Assembly: GCA_946807835.1 (NCBI GenBank)
Contig: OX327696.1
Location: 4,538,501 to 4,602,500, forward strand
Reading direction: 5' to 3'
Source of the DNA: Ailanthus altissimus
Lineage: Eukaryota > Streptophyta > Magnoliopsida > Sapindales > Simaroubaceae
Length of the DNA stretch: 64,000 nt
Both the position numbers and the translations under genes were made by a program. Each line of letters begins with the position of its first letter. Position 1 is the stretch's first letter. A model generated the notes under the pieces. That model saw only the letters and a list, made by a program, of their open reading frames with translations. It was not told where the DNA came from and did no database searches. Shown piece after piece: positions 24,770 to 36,700 of this stretch.

Positions 24770-26380
24770 AATACCCTCAAACTTAAGACTCTGCTCATCC
24801 TCGAGCAAAACAAAGACAAACATTCACAACTTATTCTTGACTTCTAAATAAAACTAAAAACTAAAATTAATCTCTGATTGATTAAATTATCATCCTCATT
24901 GTCTCAAAAACTGTTAAATGGCACAAGTTTATTTTTTAGAATGCAATAGACAACTTTTAATGATTCATTCTATCATTCATCAAGTCTTTCATTCTCCCCT
25001 ATAAATAATCACTTGTACGTATGCGTAATAAGTAAGTAATTAGTCAAATGAAACTTAAATTTACTCAATACTTAAGAAAGTACATAAATATGATGTCTCG
25101 ACATATTTCACCTTATAACACTACCATAAACTTGTTGTTTATATTACTCTCCACTAATGTAGAAATACATATGTCTATGGATCTATTTAAAAATTTAATT
25201 ATCTTGTAATATAAGGCTAAGGTCAAGGTGAGATATAAAGATATATATGAAGTGCAAATCACACCATTAACACTTAACTTTACTTAGAACTTCTTCATCC
25301 TTTCTCCTCATTGATTTATCTCCTTCTATAAACTTATGATATTCTCATATTTCTTTTAATCACTTTTGCAAATAATTTCTTCTTTTTCTCAAGTTGGGGG
25401 TATTTATGTATTTAAACACTTTTCTCTTCTTAAATCTTCATTTTTTTTATATTGCCAAACTTAGATTGATATGTACCTTCAAAACCTTTTGCTTTCCATT
25501 GCAGTATCATTTTTTTCATACATTAACAAATGTTTTCATTTTAAAAATATTTCAAAGTAAACTCAAGGTTTATGGTGCTACCGGTCGATTTTAGGATAAA
25601 TAAGTAAAAATTCTTATAGCTTGTAATGTATTTAAACAGAAAAAATGGGTAATTAGGCACAAACGAGGTAACTATGGATATTTTATACAATATAAAGTGG
25701 GCTAAAAAAGGCTCAAATGTTTCAAAGATGGCATAATGTCATTTTTCTATTCATGTGTTTTCTAAGATTTCATCTCAAGTAGTAATCAAGTAAGTTCTAG
25801 AGTGTTGATCATCGAAACTATAGTGTACTACTCAAGCATAAAATATTTTTAAGAAAACAATTCAACTAATACAATTTTATTTCAATGTGCTTAAGAATAA
25901 GTGATCAAAAATAAGATTGAATTTAGTTCAAAATTCATGATATAAAAAGTATCTAAAGCATCTATTGTTTCCTAAAGACTTGTGAAAAATAAATTCAACC
26001 AATATTCTATTTTTTACCATATACTAATTATCATCATCTCAATCAAAACTTAACACTAAAAAAAATAATTCTACTCATACTGACAACCAATCAATATAAT
26101 CAGTAAAATAAACACAAGAAAGTGTGCTTCTCACCCCCAAACTTAAATTATACATTGTCCTCAATGTTGAAAAATAATTACAGAAGTAAGAAAAACTCCC
26201 TTTATGACTGAAGTTGAAGCAATATAGTGTTGTTACCTATTGATTAGACTACTGTGTTCCTTTACTCCTAATCTTTGCAATTGCTCGTGTTGCTTCCTTG
26301 AATGTTTGACTTGCTAATTTATTCCTACAAAGAAAAGAAACTAATATAACTAAAATTGAAACTAAAGAAAATAAAAATAA
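24770..26380. other. Non-coding internal part of the gypsy-type element
   Basis: It is AT-rich with no recognised protein on either strand. It sits where RT, RNase H and integrase would be in a complete element. Confidence 0.5.
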
Positions 26381-26389
26381 AAATTACTT

Positions 26390-29380
26390 AGGTCGCCTCT
26401 CAAGAAGCGCTTTCTACTCTTATAGAGGATCAAAGTTAATGGTGAAAGCATCCTTATATATGAGCTTATTGGGTTTCTTCTCCTTTGGCTTCGACATTCT
26501 TGCAATTAGACATTGGGCAATGACTTGATCTTCTTTCTTGTGCTTCTCCGGAAAAACTTGAATCTTATACCAGTGAAGTGTTTCTCTTGTACCCTTATCT
26601 TCTATCCTTTCTTCAAATTGTTGCTTCTTCTTCTTTCTTCTCTTCTTATGCCTTTATGCCTTCATTTTTATATGAGGGTTTGATATCTCTATATCTTTAA
26701 GCTCTTTAGTGTTTGGGTGCACCACATCAATGTTACAGTAGTCTTTACCTTCGGACGATAACTTGATTTCTATAAAGACTTTAAAAGTGACAATGTCATC
26801 GTGTACCCTCATGGTTATCTCTCCTTTTTAAACATCAATGACCGTATGTTCCGTGGTTAAGAAAGGTCTTCCAATGATGATAGGGATCTCCTTGTCTTTT
26901 TTTCATGTCTAAAATGATGAAATCTATAGGAAAAATGAATTTGTACAGCTTTACTAACACGTCCTCTATAATTCCTTTCAGGTAAGTGAGAGGGCGATCA
27001 ACAAGTTGAAGTGTGATATTGATTAGCTTTACTTCTCTCAAACCTAACGTATTATAGATAGAGAGGGGTGTGACATTAATGCTTGCTCCTAGATCGCTTA
27101 AGGCTTTACCAAGATCATGATTACCAATAGATCACGGTATAGTAAATCTCCTGAGATCTCTGAACTTAAGAGGTAGTGTTTTTCTGAAGAATAATGCTAC
27201 ATTCCTCTATCAATGATATGGTCTCATAATCCTCTAGTTTTGTCTTCTTTGAAAGGATACTCTTCATGAACTTGACGTAGCTAAGCATTTGTTCTAGCAC
27301 ATCTGTAAAAGGGAGATTAATATATAATTTCTTAAAAACTTCAAGAAATTTAAAGAATTGCTTATCTAATCTCTTATTTTACAGCCTTTGTGGGAATAAT
27401 AGAGGAATTGGTGAGGGGGTTCGGGGTTGGCATCAGCATCTCCTTGCTATCCGATTCCCTGAGGTCGAAAGATTGTCTGGCTTAAAATCGGACGCTATGC
27501 AATTATTAAACTCCACGGAACTTTCTCGATTCTAATGCAACTTATCCTTTTGGAGCTGATGTAACAAACTATGCGAGGGGCACTTCACTCGTTCAACACT
27601 CGTTCAAAACATCCATTCATTCTTTCACTCATAAAAGATGATGGATAAGCAATCGGCCCTTACTATATTCCTTCCTAAGTCAGGAATGGCGAGACCGATC
27701 CCGGTGGCGATGTCCAAAACGTGACAGACTAGGTCAAATTAAGGTGAGGAGCTTGCTATGGAGATAGGTCTCCGGTTCGTGAACTGAATTCTCTGTGAAT
27801 GATTGCAAGGCTATTTCTCCACATTTCCTAAAGTATTTTCTGTACTTGTATGTTGTCAATCTTTCTTTTTTGCATTTTCAAGATTGGGTTGCTACAATAT
27901 TTCTATTTCAGCAATTGTATTGCACCTTTGTAAGCTTTTAGGGAAAGGAATAGATGGTCTATATGATTGCATATTTTCTTGTTGTGTTACCTTCTCATTC
28001 TCTTTCACACTTGATGGTGGTGGTTTGGATGTGTTACTATGTAGGATCTTACCACTTCTTAAGTTGATGGCTTGGCATTACTCTATATTTTCTCTTGGAT
28101 TTGTCTCAATATTACTTGGTAGAGTACCTTGGGGTCTCCTATTAACTCAGCAATAAGTTGTCCTATTTAGACCTCTAAGTTCTTTAATGATGCTGAATAA
28201 TTTTAGAAGATGGCATCATTGGACTTCATATATTGCATCAACGGGTCTTTTAAAGCTAGCTTCTTCTTTTGTAGTGGCTAGAATCCATAGTGATTCATTG
28301 GTCTAGATGGCTCCTTTTGGTTGTTATGCCACAAGAAGTGTAGATGATCTCTCCACCTGAAATTGTATGAATTTAATTGTGGGTTAGGTTATTGACGATT
28401 AAAATTTCCCACATAATTCATTGCTTCCATACACCACTCATTCATATAGTTATCACCACAAAAGTTGCATGTCATTTGTTGGGTTTTGATGGCGTTCAAT
28501 GCATCAAACTTCTTAGATAATAAGTTGATTTACACTATCAATGCATTGAATGTGTCAATCTTATATACACTGGTGACTATTTTAGGTATAACCCTCTTTG
28601 TTGGCCATTGGTAACCGTTCAACGCCATTTCTTCCAATAGATCATAAGCCTCATCCATAGACTTATTCATTAAAGCTCCTCCAGCAGTGACATCTATAGT
28701 GGTCCTCAAAGAACCTAATATTCCATTATAGAACATTTGGACTAATAACCATTTAGAGGCACCATGGTGAGGACACTTTCTCAACATATCCTTAAAGTAC
28801 TCCCACACCTCATACAAAGACTCTCCATCAATTTGACTAAATAGGGTGATATCATTATTCATATTTGTTGTCTTTACTGGTGAGAAGAACTTGGCTAAGA
28901 ACTTTTATACTAAATCTTCTCACATCGATATGGATCCTGATGACAATGACATTAACTAACTCTTGGCTCTATTCTTTAAAGAGAAAGGAAATAATCTCAA
29001 TCTGATGGCATTGTCGGAGACTCCATTGTACTTGAAGGTATCACAAATTTCTAAGAAATTTATGATATACATGTTATGATCGTCATTGGGAGCTTCGGTA
29101 AACTGTACAATCTCTTTTAGCATTTGAATAATATTCGGCTTGATCTCAAAGTTATTAGCATTAACGGTTGGTCGTCAAATACTCGACTAAACACCATTTG
29201 TAGTTGGGATAACATACTTTTTCAAATCTCTTTATGGTATCATAGGCTCAAACACTGGATTATTGATGTGATCATTATTTTCCTCCATGTTTAAGGAATA
29301 TTCACATCGAAGTCTATGCAATGTTCTTTCGATCTCAGGATCAAAAGAAGTTAAATCAGTACTCTTCGCCCTTTGTATGA
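26390..29380 (-). pseudogene. gag and protease-region remnant of the gypsy-type element
   Basis: Read on the minus strand. Gag starts about 29340 (DPEIERTLHRLRCEYSLN). The Retrotrans_gag domain is at 28530-28862 (DGESLYEVWEYFKDMLRK, CPHHGASKWLLVQMFYNG), followed by GGALMNKSMDEAYDLLEEMA. The linker NLRSGK lies near 28060, KFMKSILSKKTKLEDYE near 27240, and the protease-region block LQLVDRPLTYLKGIIEDVLV at 26835-27041. A tail MTMRVHDDIVTFKVF follows near 26810. Frames shift and stops occur between these blocks, so it is not functional. Confidence 0.75.
27395..27800. other. GC-rich foreign-looking block inside the gypsy-type element
   Basis: The base composition is visibly richer in G and C than either side (GGTGAGGGGGTTCGGGG, GACCGATCCCGGTGGCGATG). 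It interrupts gag-protease homology that is recognisable on both flanks, and I find no gag frame inside it. The look is that of plant mitochondrial non-coding DNA, but that is only inference. Confidence 0.4.
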
Positions 29381-29492
29381 ACTGTTAAAAGAAATAAAAA
29401 GAAAATCAAAGTAAAAAGAAGAAAAGAAATAATATCTAAATTAAAAGTAAGTAGTTTGGTATTAGTATTAATCAATGAATAGAAAGAAATAG

Positions 29493-29512
29493 CCCCAATA
29501 ACGATGCCAAAA
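29493..29512 (-). other. Primer-binding site of gypsy-type element
   Basis: The minus strand reads TGGCATCGTTATTGGGG next to the 5' LTR. The consensus for Tat/Athila elements is TGGCGCCGTTGCCGGGG, and most differences are C-to-T or G-to-A changes, as expected from methylated-cytosine decay. Confidence 0.65.
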
Positions 29513-29522
29513 ACTTGATATA

Positions 29523-30941
29523 TGTTATAGTAACTAAGCGCACGCTATCATATCAAGTAATATAAGATTTAAGTCCAGATATCGTCCCACAAGGACTATG
29601 TGATCTAATTCTTCAATCAATTACTAAAATTATATCTACTTAACCTTTATTCAGAAAAATCTAAAATTTGAAACTCAATTAATTAACCTAATTCTATCAA
29701 TTAAACTAAACCTAATTAGCAATCAAATAAAGAGATAAATTCACCAATTTGATAATAATCTAGGGTATAGACTCATCTCCTAATATTATATTATATTCAT
29801 TAACCTTCTTAGTTAATCCCATAATATAAATTATTAGCTTAGACACTAATCTCATTACAAGCCTTTGTCGATGGTCAAGTGATAATATTACACATTCTAA
29901 CAATCATATATATATCTATATTAATCAAATTAGAAAATAATCTATTAAGATCAAGTCTAAATTATACCATACATGCCACCTAAGTATATGTCTATCTTAC
30001 ACGAAACTTATAGTTGTTATCCTATGATTATGCATCAAACGATTTTAGGCTAAACACATGAATCCCTTTGTCAAATTTATCATAGTTCCTCAACCATTCA
30101 TAATATTGGTCAGATATAATAAAAGCATTAAGATCAAGATAGAATGAATCAATTATATGTATTAAGTTGATAAACTAAAAATCAATTAAATCCAACTACA
30201 TACTAGGTTCACATAGTCTAACCCTAGAATAACAAGTTTAACTCATTACAAAATCAAGAGTATCAAACCAATCCATGAACAACAGCAAGAACAAGAACAA
30301 GAACATAATAATAAGAAAAGGAAGAAAAACTAATTAAGAAGATGTCTTGGGTTGCTTCTCTCTCAATCTTGACTTGAAGTTTGAATCTTGATCTTGAATC
30401 TTGAATCTTGAATCTTGATTTCTTGGTTTTAATCTTTAATTTTGTGTTGTGAATTTTTTCTCTAAGTTTTTGCCTCTTTAAAATTAGTATTTTAGCTCTT
30501 AAAAGAGTGCTTTTATAGGTTTTAAAAATCCTGGAGGCGAGGATATTTGAATCTAAGTCGAAATAGTAGAGTTGATAAGCGATGTTATAAGTCACATGGG
30601 CACCATCGCGCCAAGACCTAGAAACACGACTTTAGAGAGCATCACCGAGTGCTGTGGCACTGGATTGTGGGTACCACGGTGCCCTAATTTTGACCTAGGC
30701 ATTGCAGCGTGCAGCCATGGGTGTTGTAGCGCCCAATCCTAGGTTCAGGCGGTGGCATAAATTTAGCGTATCTCGCTTATTTCTGGTCCGATTCGCCTCG
30801 CGTTTGTTGCGTTTCATCAAATTTTCCATCACATACCTATTTATGATTAAAATACAATTAAATAGTTAAATATTCATTATTTAGAAAAAAAAATACGAAA
30901 GTTAGAGTACTGATCATACTAGTACTTTTACGCTCCTATCA
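29523..30941 (-). repeat. 5' LTR of the gypsy-type element
   Basis: It begins TGTTATAGTAACTAAGCGCACGC on the plus strand and ends CGCTCCTATCA. It aligns with 23321-24769 except for a missing segment near 30925. Confidence 0.8.
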
Positions 30942-31179
30942 AGGACAAATTGTATTATAGGGACACCGAATTTATTATCAGCAAGATTCCTCCAATGTTT
31001 AAGTCAGTTTAGCATTCTCTTTTGTACATATGATAACAAAAATGGTTAAATGACTTACATTCAAGGAAAAATACTATAGAGAGAATTTGCTAGAGTTTTA
31101 GTATAATAAAATTCCAACACCCCACCCCTCCCCTCCAACAAAAAATAATAATAATAATTTGCCTTTTATTGGTGCTAAT

Positions 31180-32280
31180 CTTATACCTCACTTCTCTTGA
31201 TTTTAGGCACACGTTCATAACTATCTTGTTGTGTTAATGACATAGCGAGTTGACAACTATTTTTGTATAAACGAATGAGAACAACTATCTTGGCCAACTG
31301 ATGAAAACAACATCTATATCTTGACTTAGTGCCAACAGATGAGAATAACATAATTGCCTTAGTTGGTGCCAATAGATAAGAATAAAAAATGACTATCTTA
31401 CTATTGAGATCAACATTTATGCCTTGCCTTGGTGCTAATGAATGAGAATAACATTGTCACTTTAGTTTGGTGCTAATAGATGAGTTATATAATTGCCTTG
31501 GTTTATGCCAATAGATAAGAATGACATCCTTACTTGCGCCATGGCTTATGTCACGAGTTTGACACTTGTCATTGACCCAAAATGCTAACTTGTTAAGTAA
31601 TGCTACCTATTTGCCTATATATAATCAAGACTTACCCAATTTTTACTCGATGTGAGGTATGACATTCTTACCCACCTAATTACATAACCTTTTCATCATG
31701 TCTCCACTACTCTTGAAGGACTTACATCTTACGTGATAATCACATCTCATGTGATAATCTTTATTCAAGCTCAAGACACAAGATTTTCATAGCTCACTTG
31801 GCCCATATTGCCTCTTACTACCCTTAAGTGACCCAAAACTCATGCAATAATCTCTATTAGGGCGATCTTTTAAGATTTATATGTGAATGAAAATTCGAGT
31901 TTGTATTGATACCGCTAATGACAGCTCGAGAGATCTACCTAATTTTTATCCTATATAGATATGACACTTAATTGGTGCCAATAGATAAGATAGACATCGT
32001 TGCCTTAGTTCGATATCAATGGATAAGAACGATATCCTTGCCTTGGTTGGTGCTAATGAATAAGAATAGCCGCATCCTTGTCTTAGCTTGGTGCCAAGAT
32101 ATGAGAATGACATCTTTGCCTTCATGCAAATAGATGAAAACAACATCCTTGTCTTGACTTCATTCTAACGGATGAAATTCATATCCTTACCTTGGTTGGC
32201 ATTAATGGATGAGAATGACGTCTTTACCTTAGCTTGGTGCCAAGGAATAAGAATGCATTTGTGCTTTGATCTTGATGAAT
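31180..32280. repeat. Degenerate short tandem array (about 15 units of 35-45 bp)
   Basis: The unit resembles TTGGTGCCAATAGATGAGAATGACATCCTTGCCTTAG. Copies occur in two blocks, about 31260-31545 and 31965-32270, separated by about 400 bp without units. No retroelement signature was seen here. Short minus-strand ORFs across it are by-products of the repeat. Confidence 0.75.
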
Positions 32281-33707
32281 GACAACATGGCTATGGCCAA
32301 TATGACTTTAGTAGACTTGAGTATTGATGAGCTAACATTAGTAGGTTAACCTTTAACTTTGTATTAACAACTCGAGATTAATATTGTCTTTTAAGTCTCT
32401 TATCCAAAAATCTTAGTACAATATATTTAAACTTTTGTTATATGTTAATTGAATTTATTTTTCTTTTCTTTTATTTATTTATTTTTTACTTCTTTGAAAG
32501 AATTAAAGTTTTTTATTTTAATATGTTATATTGTTTTTTCTATCCTCTAAATGTTGACAAAATTATTAAGTTATACATTCAATGATTACATTACAAAAAA
32601 TTAATTCAGTTTGTTTAAGTCGAAATTAATTCTGTTGCTTGCTGACTGTCTCCTGAAATCAAAAGTTAATAATGCTAGATAGAAAGGGACTTAGTGGTTG
32701 TGTCATTTGTGTGTGAAAAGATACAAGAGAACAATGATCCTAGATACAAGAGAACAATGATCCTATCTTATAATTAGATGAGTGTTGTTTAATAATTATT
32801 ATTTGAGAAATAGTAAGAATCACTTGCCGATTTCATTATGCTCCAAATTTCACTTTTGCATCTGGGTCCAGACCTTATAATATAATTGTTGTATTACTAT
32901 GGACATTAAGGCTCTCTTTAAAATTGTGGTGTTACAATTTTAAAATCATAATTATTGTAAAATAAAAATATTTGACTGAAGTGAGAATATATAAAGGTAA
33001 ATATATTTTTGTAAAATAAATAAATAAAATTCTGAATGCTTTATATAAGATTCTTTGCTTTTTTTTTATTAACATGATTGTTAAATAAAATCAGTTTAAG
33101 TTTGAAAGCAAAATTTGAAATGTTTATTAAACAGTTTAGTCATTGTATTTTAAAATTAATCATGCATGAATACAAAATCTTTCAAATGGAGTCGAATTTT
33201 TGTTTATATTTTTCAAATTGCTGGTTCTATTTTTTTTTTTTTTAAGTTCTAGCATAAAACTTAAGAGAAATATAAACATAGTTCAGAAAATATAGCCAAA
33301 ATTTAGAAATGTTCAGTGGCTTAACTGTACAATTAATGTATTCTATTTGTTCCCTTGCTGTTGCTGCCAGAAATCTATCTGCACATCATCATAGCACTTT
33401 CTTTTATTAGGAGTTTACCTATATTTTTTCCAATATTTTACATCTTATGTGTTGAACACATCATCAAATCACAATAATCAACACCCATATGCCAACTCTT
33501 TAATTTTACTTTAAATAAAATAATAAAAGCAAAAATTAAAATAAAATTCAGAAGATAGAAATCTAATCCATCAGCACTCAAAAGGGAATAGAAGAGACTT
33601 GAACACATAAAACATTAGACATAATTGTAAAGCAGAATACATTCTGGCATTCCTTTCTCTTCCATCATTGAAGTATTTTACAAAATTATTAGCAAAAGAG
33701 GGGGGAA
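32281..33707. other. Gene-free stretch upstream of the MATE gene
   Basis: AT-rich, with a local repeat GATACAAGAGAACAATGATCCTA (twice, near 32715-32762). It presumably includes the MATE promoter and 5' UTR, but I see no clear TATA box. Confidence 0.4.
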
Positions 33708-36700
33708 ATGGGCAGCAAATGGATGGTTTCATTTAAAGAGATTAAGAAAGTGAGCTCCATAGCAGCTCCAATGGTTGCAGTCACAGTTTTGAATTATCTT
33801 TGGCAGGTTGTTTCAGTGATAATGATTGGTCACCTTGATGAACTCTCACTCTCTGGAGCCTCCATAGCTACCTCTTTCACAAGTGTTACTGGCTTCAGTG
33901 TCCTGGTGCAGTCTTAATTTCTTTCTTTTTCTTTCACTTTTTCTTTTTTGTTTCTAATTTTAAACATTTTCATTAGAAACATCTGCTTTTGCTTCTTTGT
34001 TTAGTCTTGAATATTATACTTCAGTAGTAAATTACTAGACCATATTTGAGCATGATATCCAAGCTTAATTTTTCTAACCATTACTAATGTGTTATTATTA
34101 AGTTAATTAATTACTCATATTAAAACTTATTTTTAATATTAATATTAAATTATCTTCTAACAACTTAAATTTTAAAATCAAAATAATGAGATTTCTCTAA
34201 AATAATATTAGAGCCCAAGTCCTATTTTCAAACGCCCACATTTATTTTCAATCAATTTCTTGATTCATGATCTTGATTCTCTTTTGTCTTAATATGAGTC
34301 TTTTGAGATGCACTTGACTTTAAAATCAAATTCTTGGATCTCTTAAGATTCACCTAACCTTAAAATCTCTTTAATATCTTAAAATCGAATATGGGTTGTG
34401 AGTGAACTTGCTTTTGAGTTGAATGATTTCTCAATAACTAACAATTCAAAAAAAAAATGATTTATCTAATAAATTAGCATTACTTACATGTGTGAACAAA
34501 GAATTTTAGATTGACACCCCAGAATTCTGAAAATCCTGAACAGAATGGAATGGCTAGTGCATTGGAAACTCTATGTGGACAGGCTTATGGAGCAGAACAA
34601 TATCAGAAGCTTGGAATCTACACTTGCTGCTCCATCATATCACTCATTTTGGTGTGTTTCCCAATCTCCCTTCTATGGACTTTCACAGAAAAGCTTCTCA
34701 TCCTTACCGGCCAAGACCCTTCGATCTCCCGTGTAGCCCGAAAATACTCTGTTTGCTAATCCCAAACCTGTTTTCTTACGCCGTTCTTCAATCATTAATC
34801 CGATATTTGCAGGCTCAGAGTTTGATTCTTCCAATGCTCTTCAGCTCTGCTGCAGCTCTGTGTTTTCATATTCCACTCTGTTGGGCGCTTGTGTTTAGAG
34901 TAAAAATGGGAAGTATCGGAGCTGCATTATCTATTAGCTTATCATACTGGTTAAATGTGTTGTTGCTTGGATTTTACATCAAGTACTCTCCAAGATGTGA
35001 AATAACTCGAGCTAAATTCTCCAAAGAAGTGTTCTCGAGCATCAGGGAGTTCTTCAGATTTTCTGTTCCTTCTGCTATAATGGTTTGGTAAATTTTTTTC
35101 CTTTTGTTCTCTGTCAATAAGTTGATGTCCTTCCAATTTGAATATGTTTCAGATTCCTGATGTCTATATTTTCTCTTGGAAAATTGAATGCTTATATAGT
35201 CTTGAATGGTGGTCTTATGAGGTTCTCATTTTGCTTTCTGGACTGCTACCAAATCCAAAACTGGAGACTTCTGTGCTTTCCATATGGTATGCTTTCAATG
35301 TCCATTTGATACAACTTGTTTACTGATTAAAATAAATGCTACTTTAATGCTAAAACTGGATTTCATTCGTGCATTTTAAAATATAAATATGACCTAAACA
35401 ATCATTTTTAAGTTATACAACACTATTTAAATCAAATTTGTATTTTAAAATTGTCAGCATGGGAGAAAAACTGTCTCACTGTACAAACTTTACCTTAATC
35501 CTCACTTAATATAAGTTATAACCCTAAAACACTTATCTTCAAAGTAATTGCATATTTTTTGCTAAACAATTATGGTTGGTAACCAAACAAGGAACAGGTT
35601 TTATGCCTATACACCCTCTACTCCTATAAACTCTATTAAAAAAACTTTTAATTCACACATGGCTTATTTCCTCGCACATCATAATTATAATCAATATGAA
35701 ATATGGCCATAAACTACAATAAGATTTGCAGGATCTTCATATTAGAGTATTAATAAACACACGATGAAAAATAAAAAATCTTAAATATATATTTGAATCC
35801 ATCGAGGAGCAATGTGAATATTATGATCTTTCAAATTTTTAGAATGTCACACTAACAACCGTTATTTCTTTGATAGAGAAAAGAGTGTATGATAAAACTA
35901 AAACTAGGGGACGTTAACTTGACCTTTTACATAACTTAAATTATTATGGGCTCATCAATCATAATAAAATAAGATACTGAGTTTCTACTCATATATAAAT
36001 CTATAACAATAATACTTGATAATTTTATAAGTCTATAATAAACTTTATTAGATTACTTCTATTGAGCTCCTAATTAAACAATCGGCCTATATACAATTAA
36101 TGTTAATATATGTGAGCAAACAATTAAAAAAAAATACCAACAAACTCTAATTGAAAAAGTCATACTAAATGAACCCTTACTAGAATTTATGATATGGGAT
36201 TTCAATAGAATATTGCTTCTAATTTCGAATCTTTTATAATTTTTTTTTTCTTACAGTTTTACAATAACTTATCTCCACTACTTCATACCATATGCATTTG
36301 GTGCCACTGCAAGGTTTGCTCTAAGCCTCAAAATCTTTGCATACATTTTGACATTTGAGATTCAACGTGTTCAAATGAAAAGCATCAAGCATTTTGCAGT
36401 GCTCGAGTTTCCAATGAACTGGGAGCTGGAAATCCACAGGCGGCGAAAATGGCTGTTTCCGCGATAATGATTCTTGCAGTCGCAGAGATGGTAACTGTAA
36501 GCACCATTCTCTTCTTCTGCCGCCATGTTTTGGGATATGCATTAAGCAGCGAGAAAGAAATTGTTGCTCGTTTGGCAAATATGACTCCTTTCATTTTCTC
36601 TCGATTACTATGGACAGCTTACAATCAGTCCTCGCAGGTTAGTTTTTCAAATTGGTATTTTGAAAAGGAAATTTATCAGTTTGTCCCTAGTGAAATTGAA

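Larger units (their letters stand above)
23321..30941 (-). mobile_element. Ty3/gypsy Tat/Athila-type element lacking RT and integrase
   Basis: Two direct repeats of about 1.4 kb serve as LTRs: 23321-24769 (3' LTR for the minus strand) and 29523-30941 (5' LTR, with an internal deletion of about 100 bp). On the minus strand the 5' LTR is followed by TGGCATCGTTATTGGGG, a decayed form of the tRNA-Asp primer site TGGCGCCGTTGCCGGGG used by Tat/Athila elements. The 3' LTR start TGATAAGGC is preceded by the typical GCTCGAGGATGAGC..AAGTTTGAGGG tract. Only gag and protease-region homology lies between, and I find no RT or integrase motifs in 24770-26390. No matching target duplication is visible. The class is thus a defective, non-autonomous gag-type element. 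Confidence 0.8.

Noticed and set aside
27803..28156. 117-residue hydrophobic plus-strand ORF
   Set aside because: The opposite strand carries the gag linker (NLRSGK and neighbours), so this is the shadow of a retroelement frame.
31946..32146. Repeat-rich minus-strand ORF
   Set aside because: It is produced by the short tandem array and has no start context or homology.
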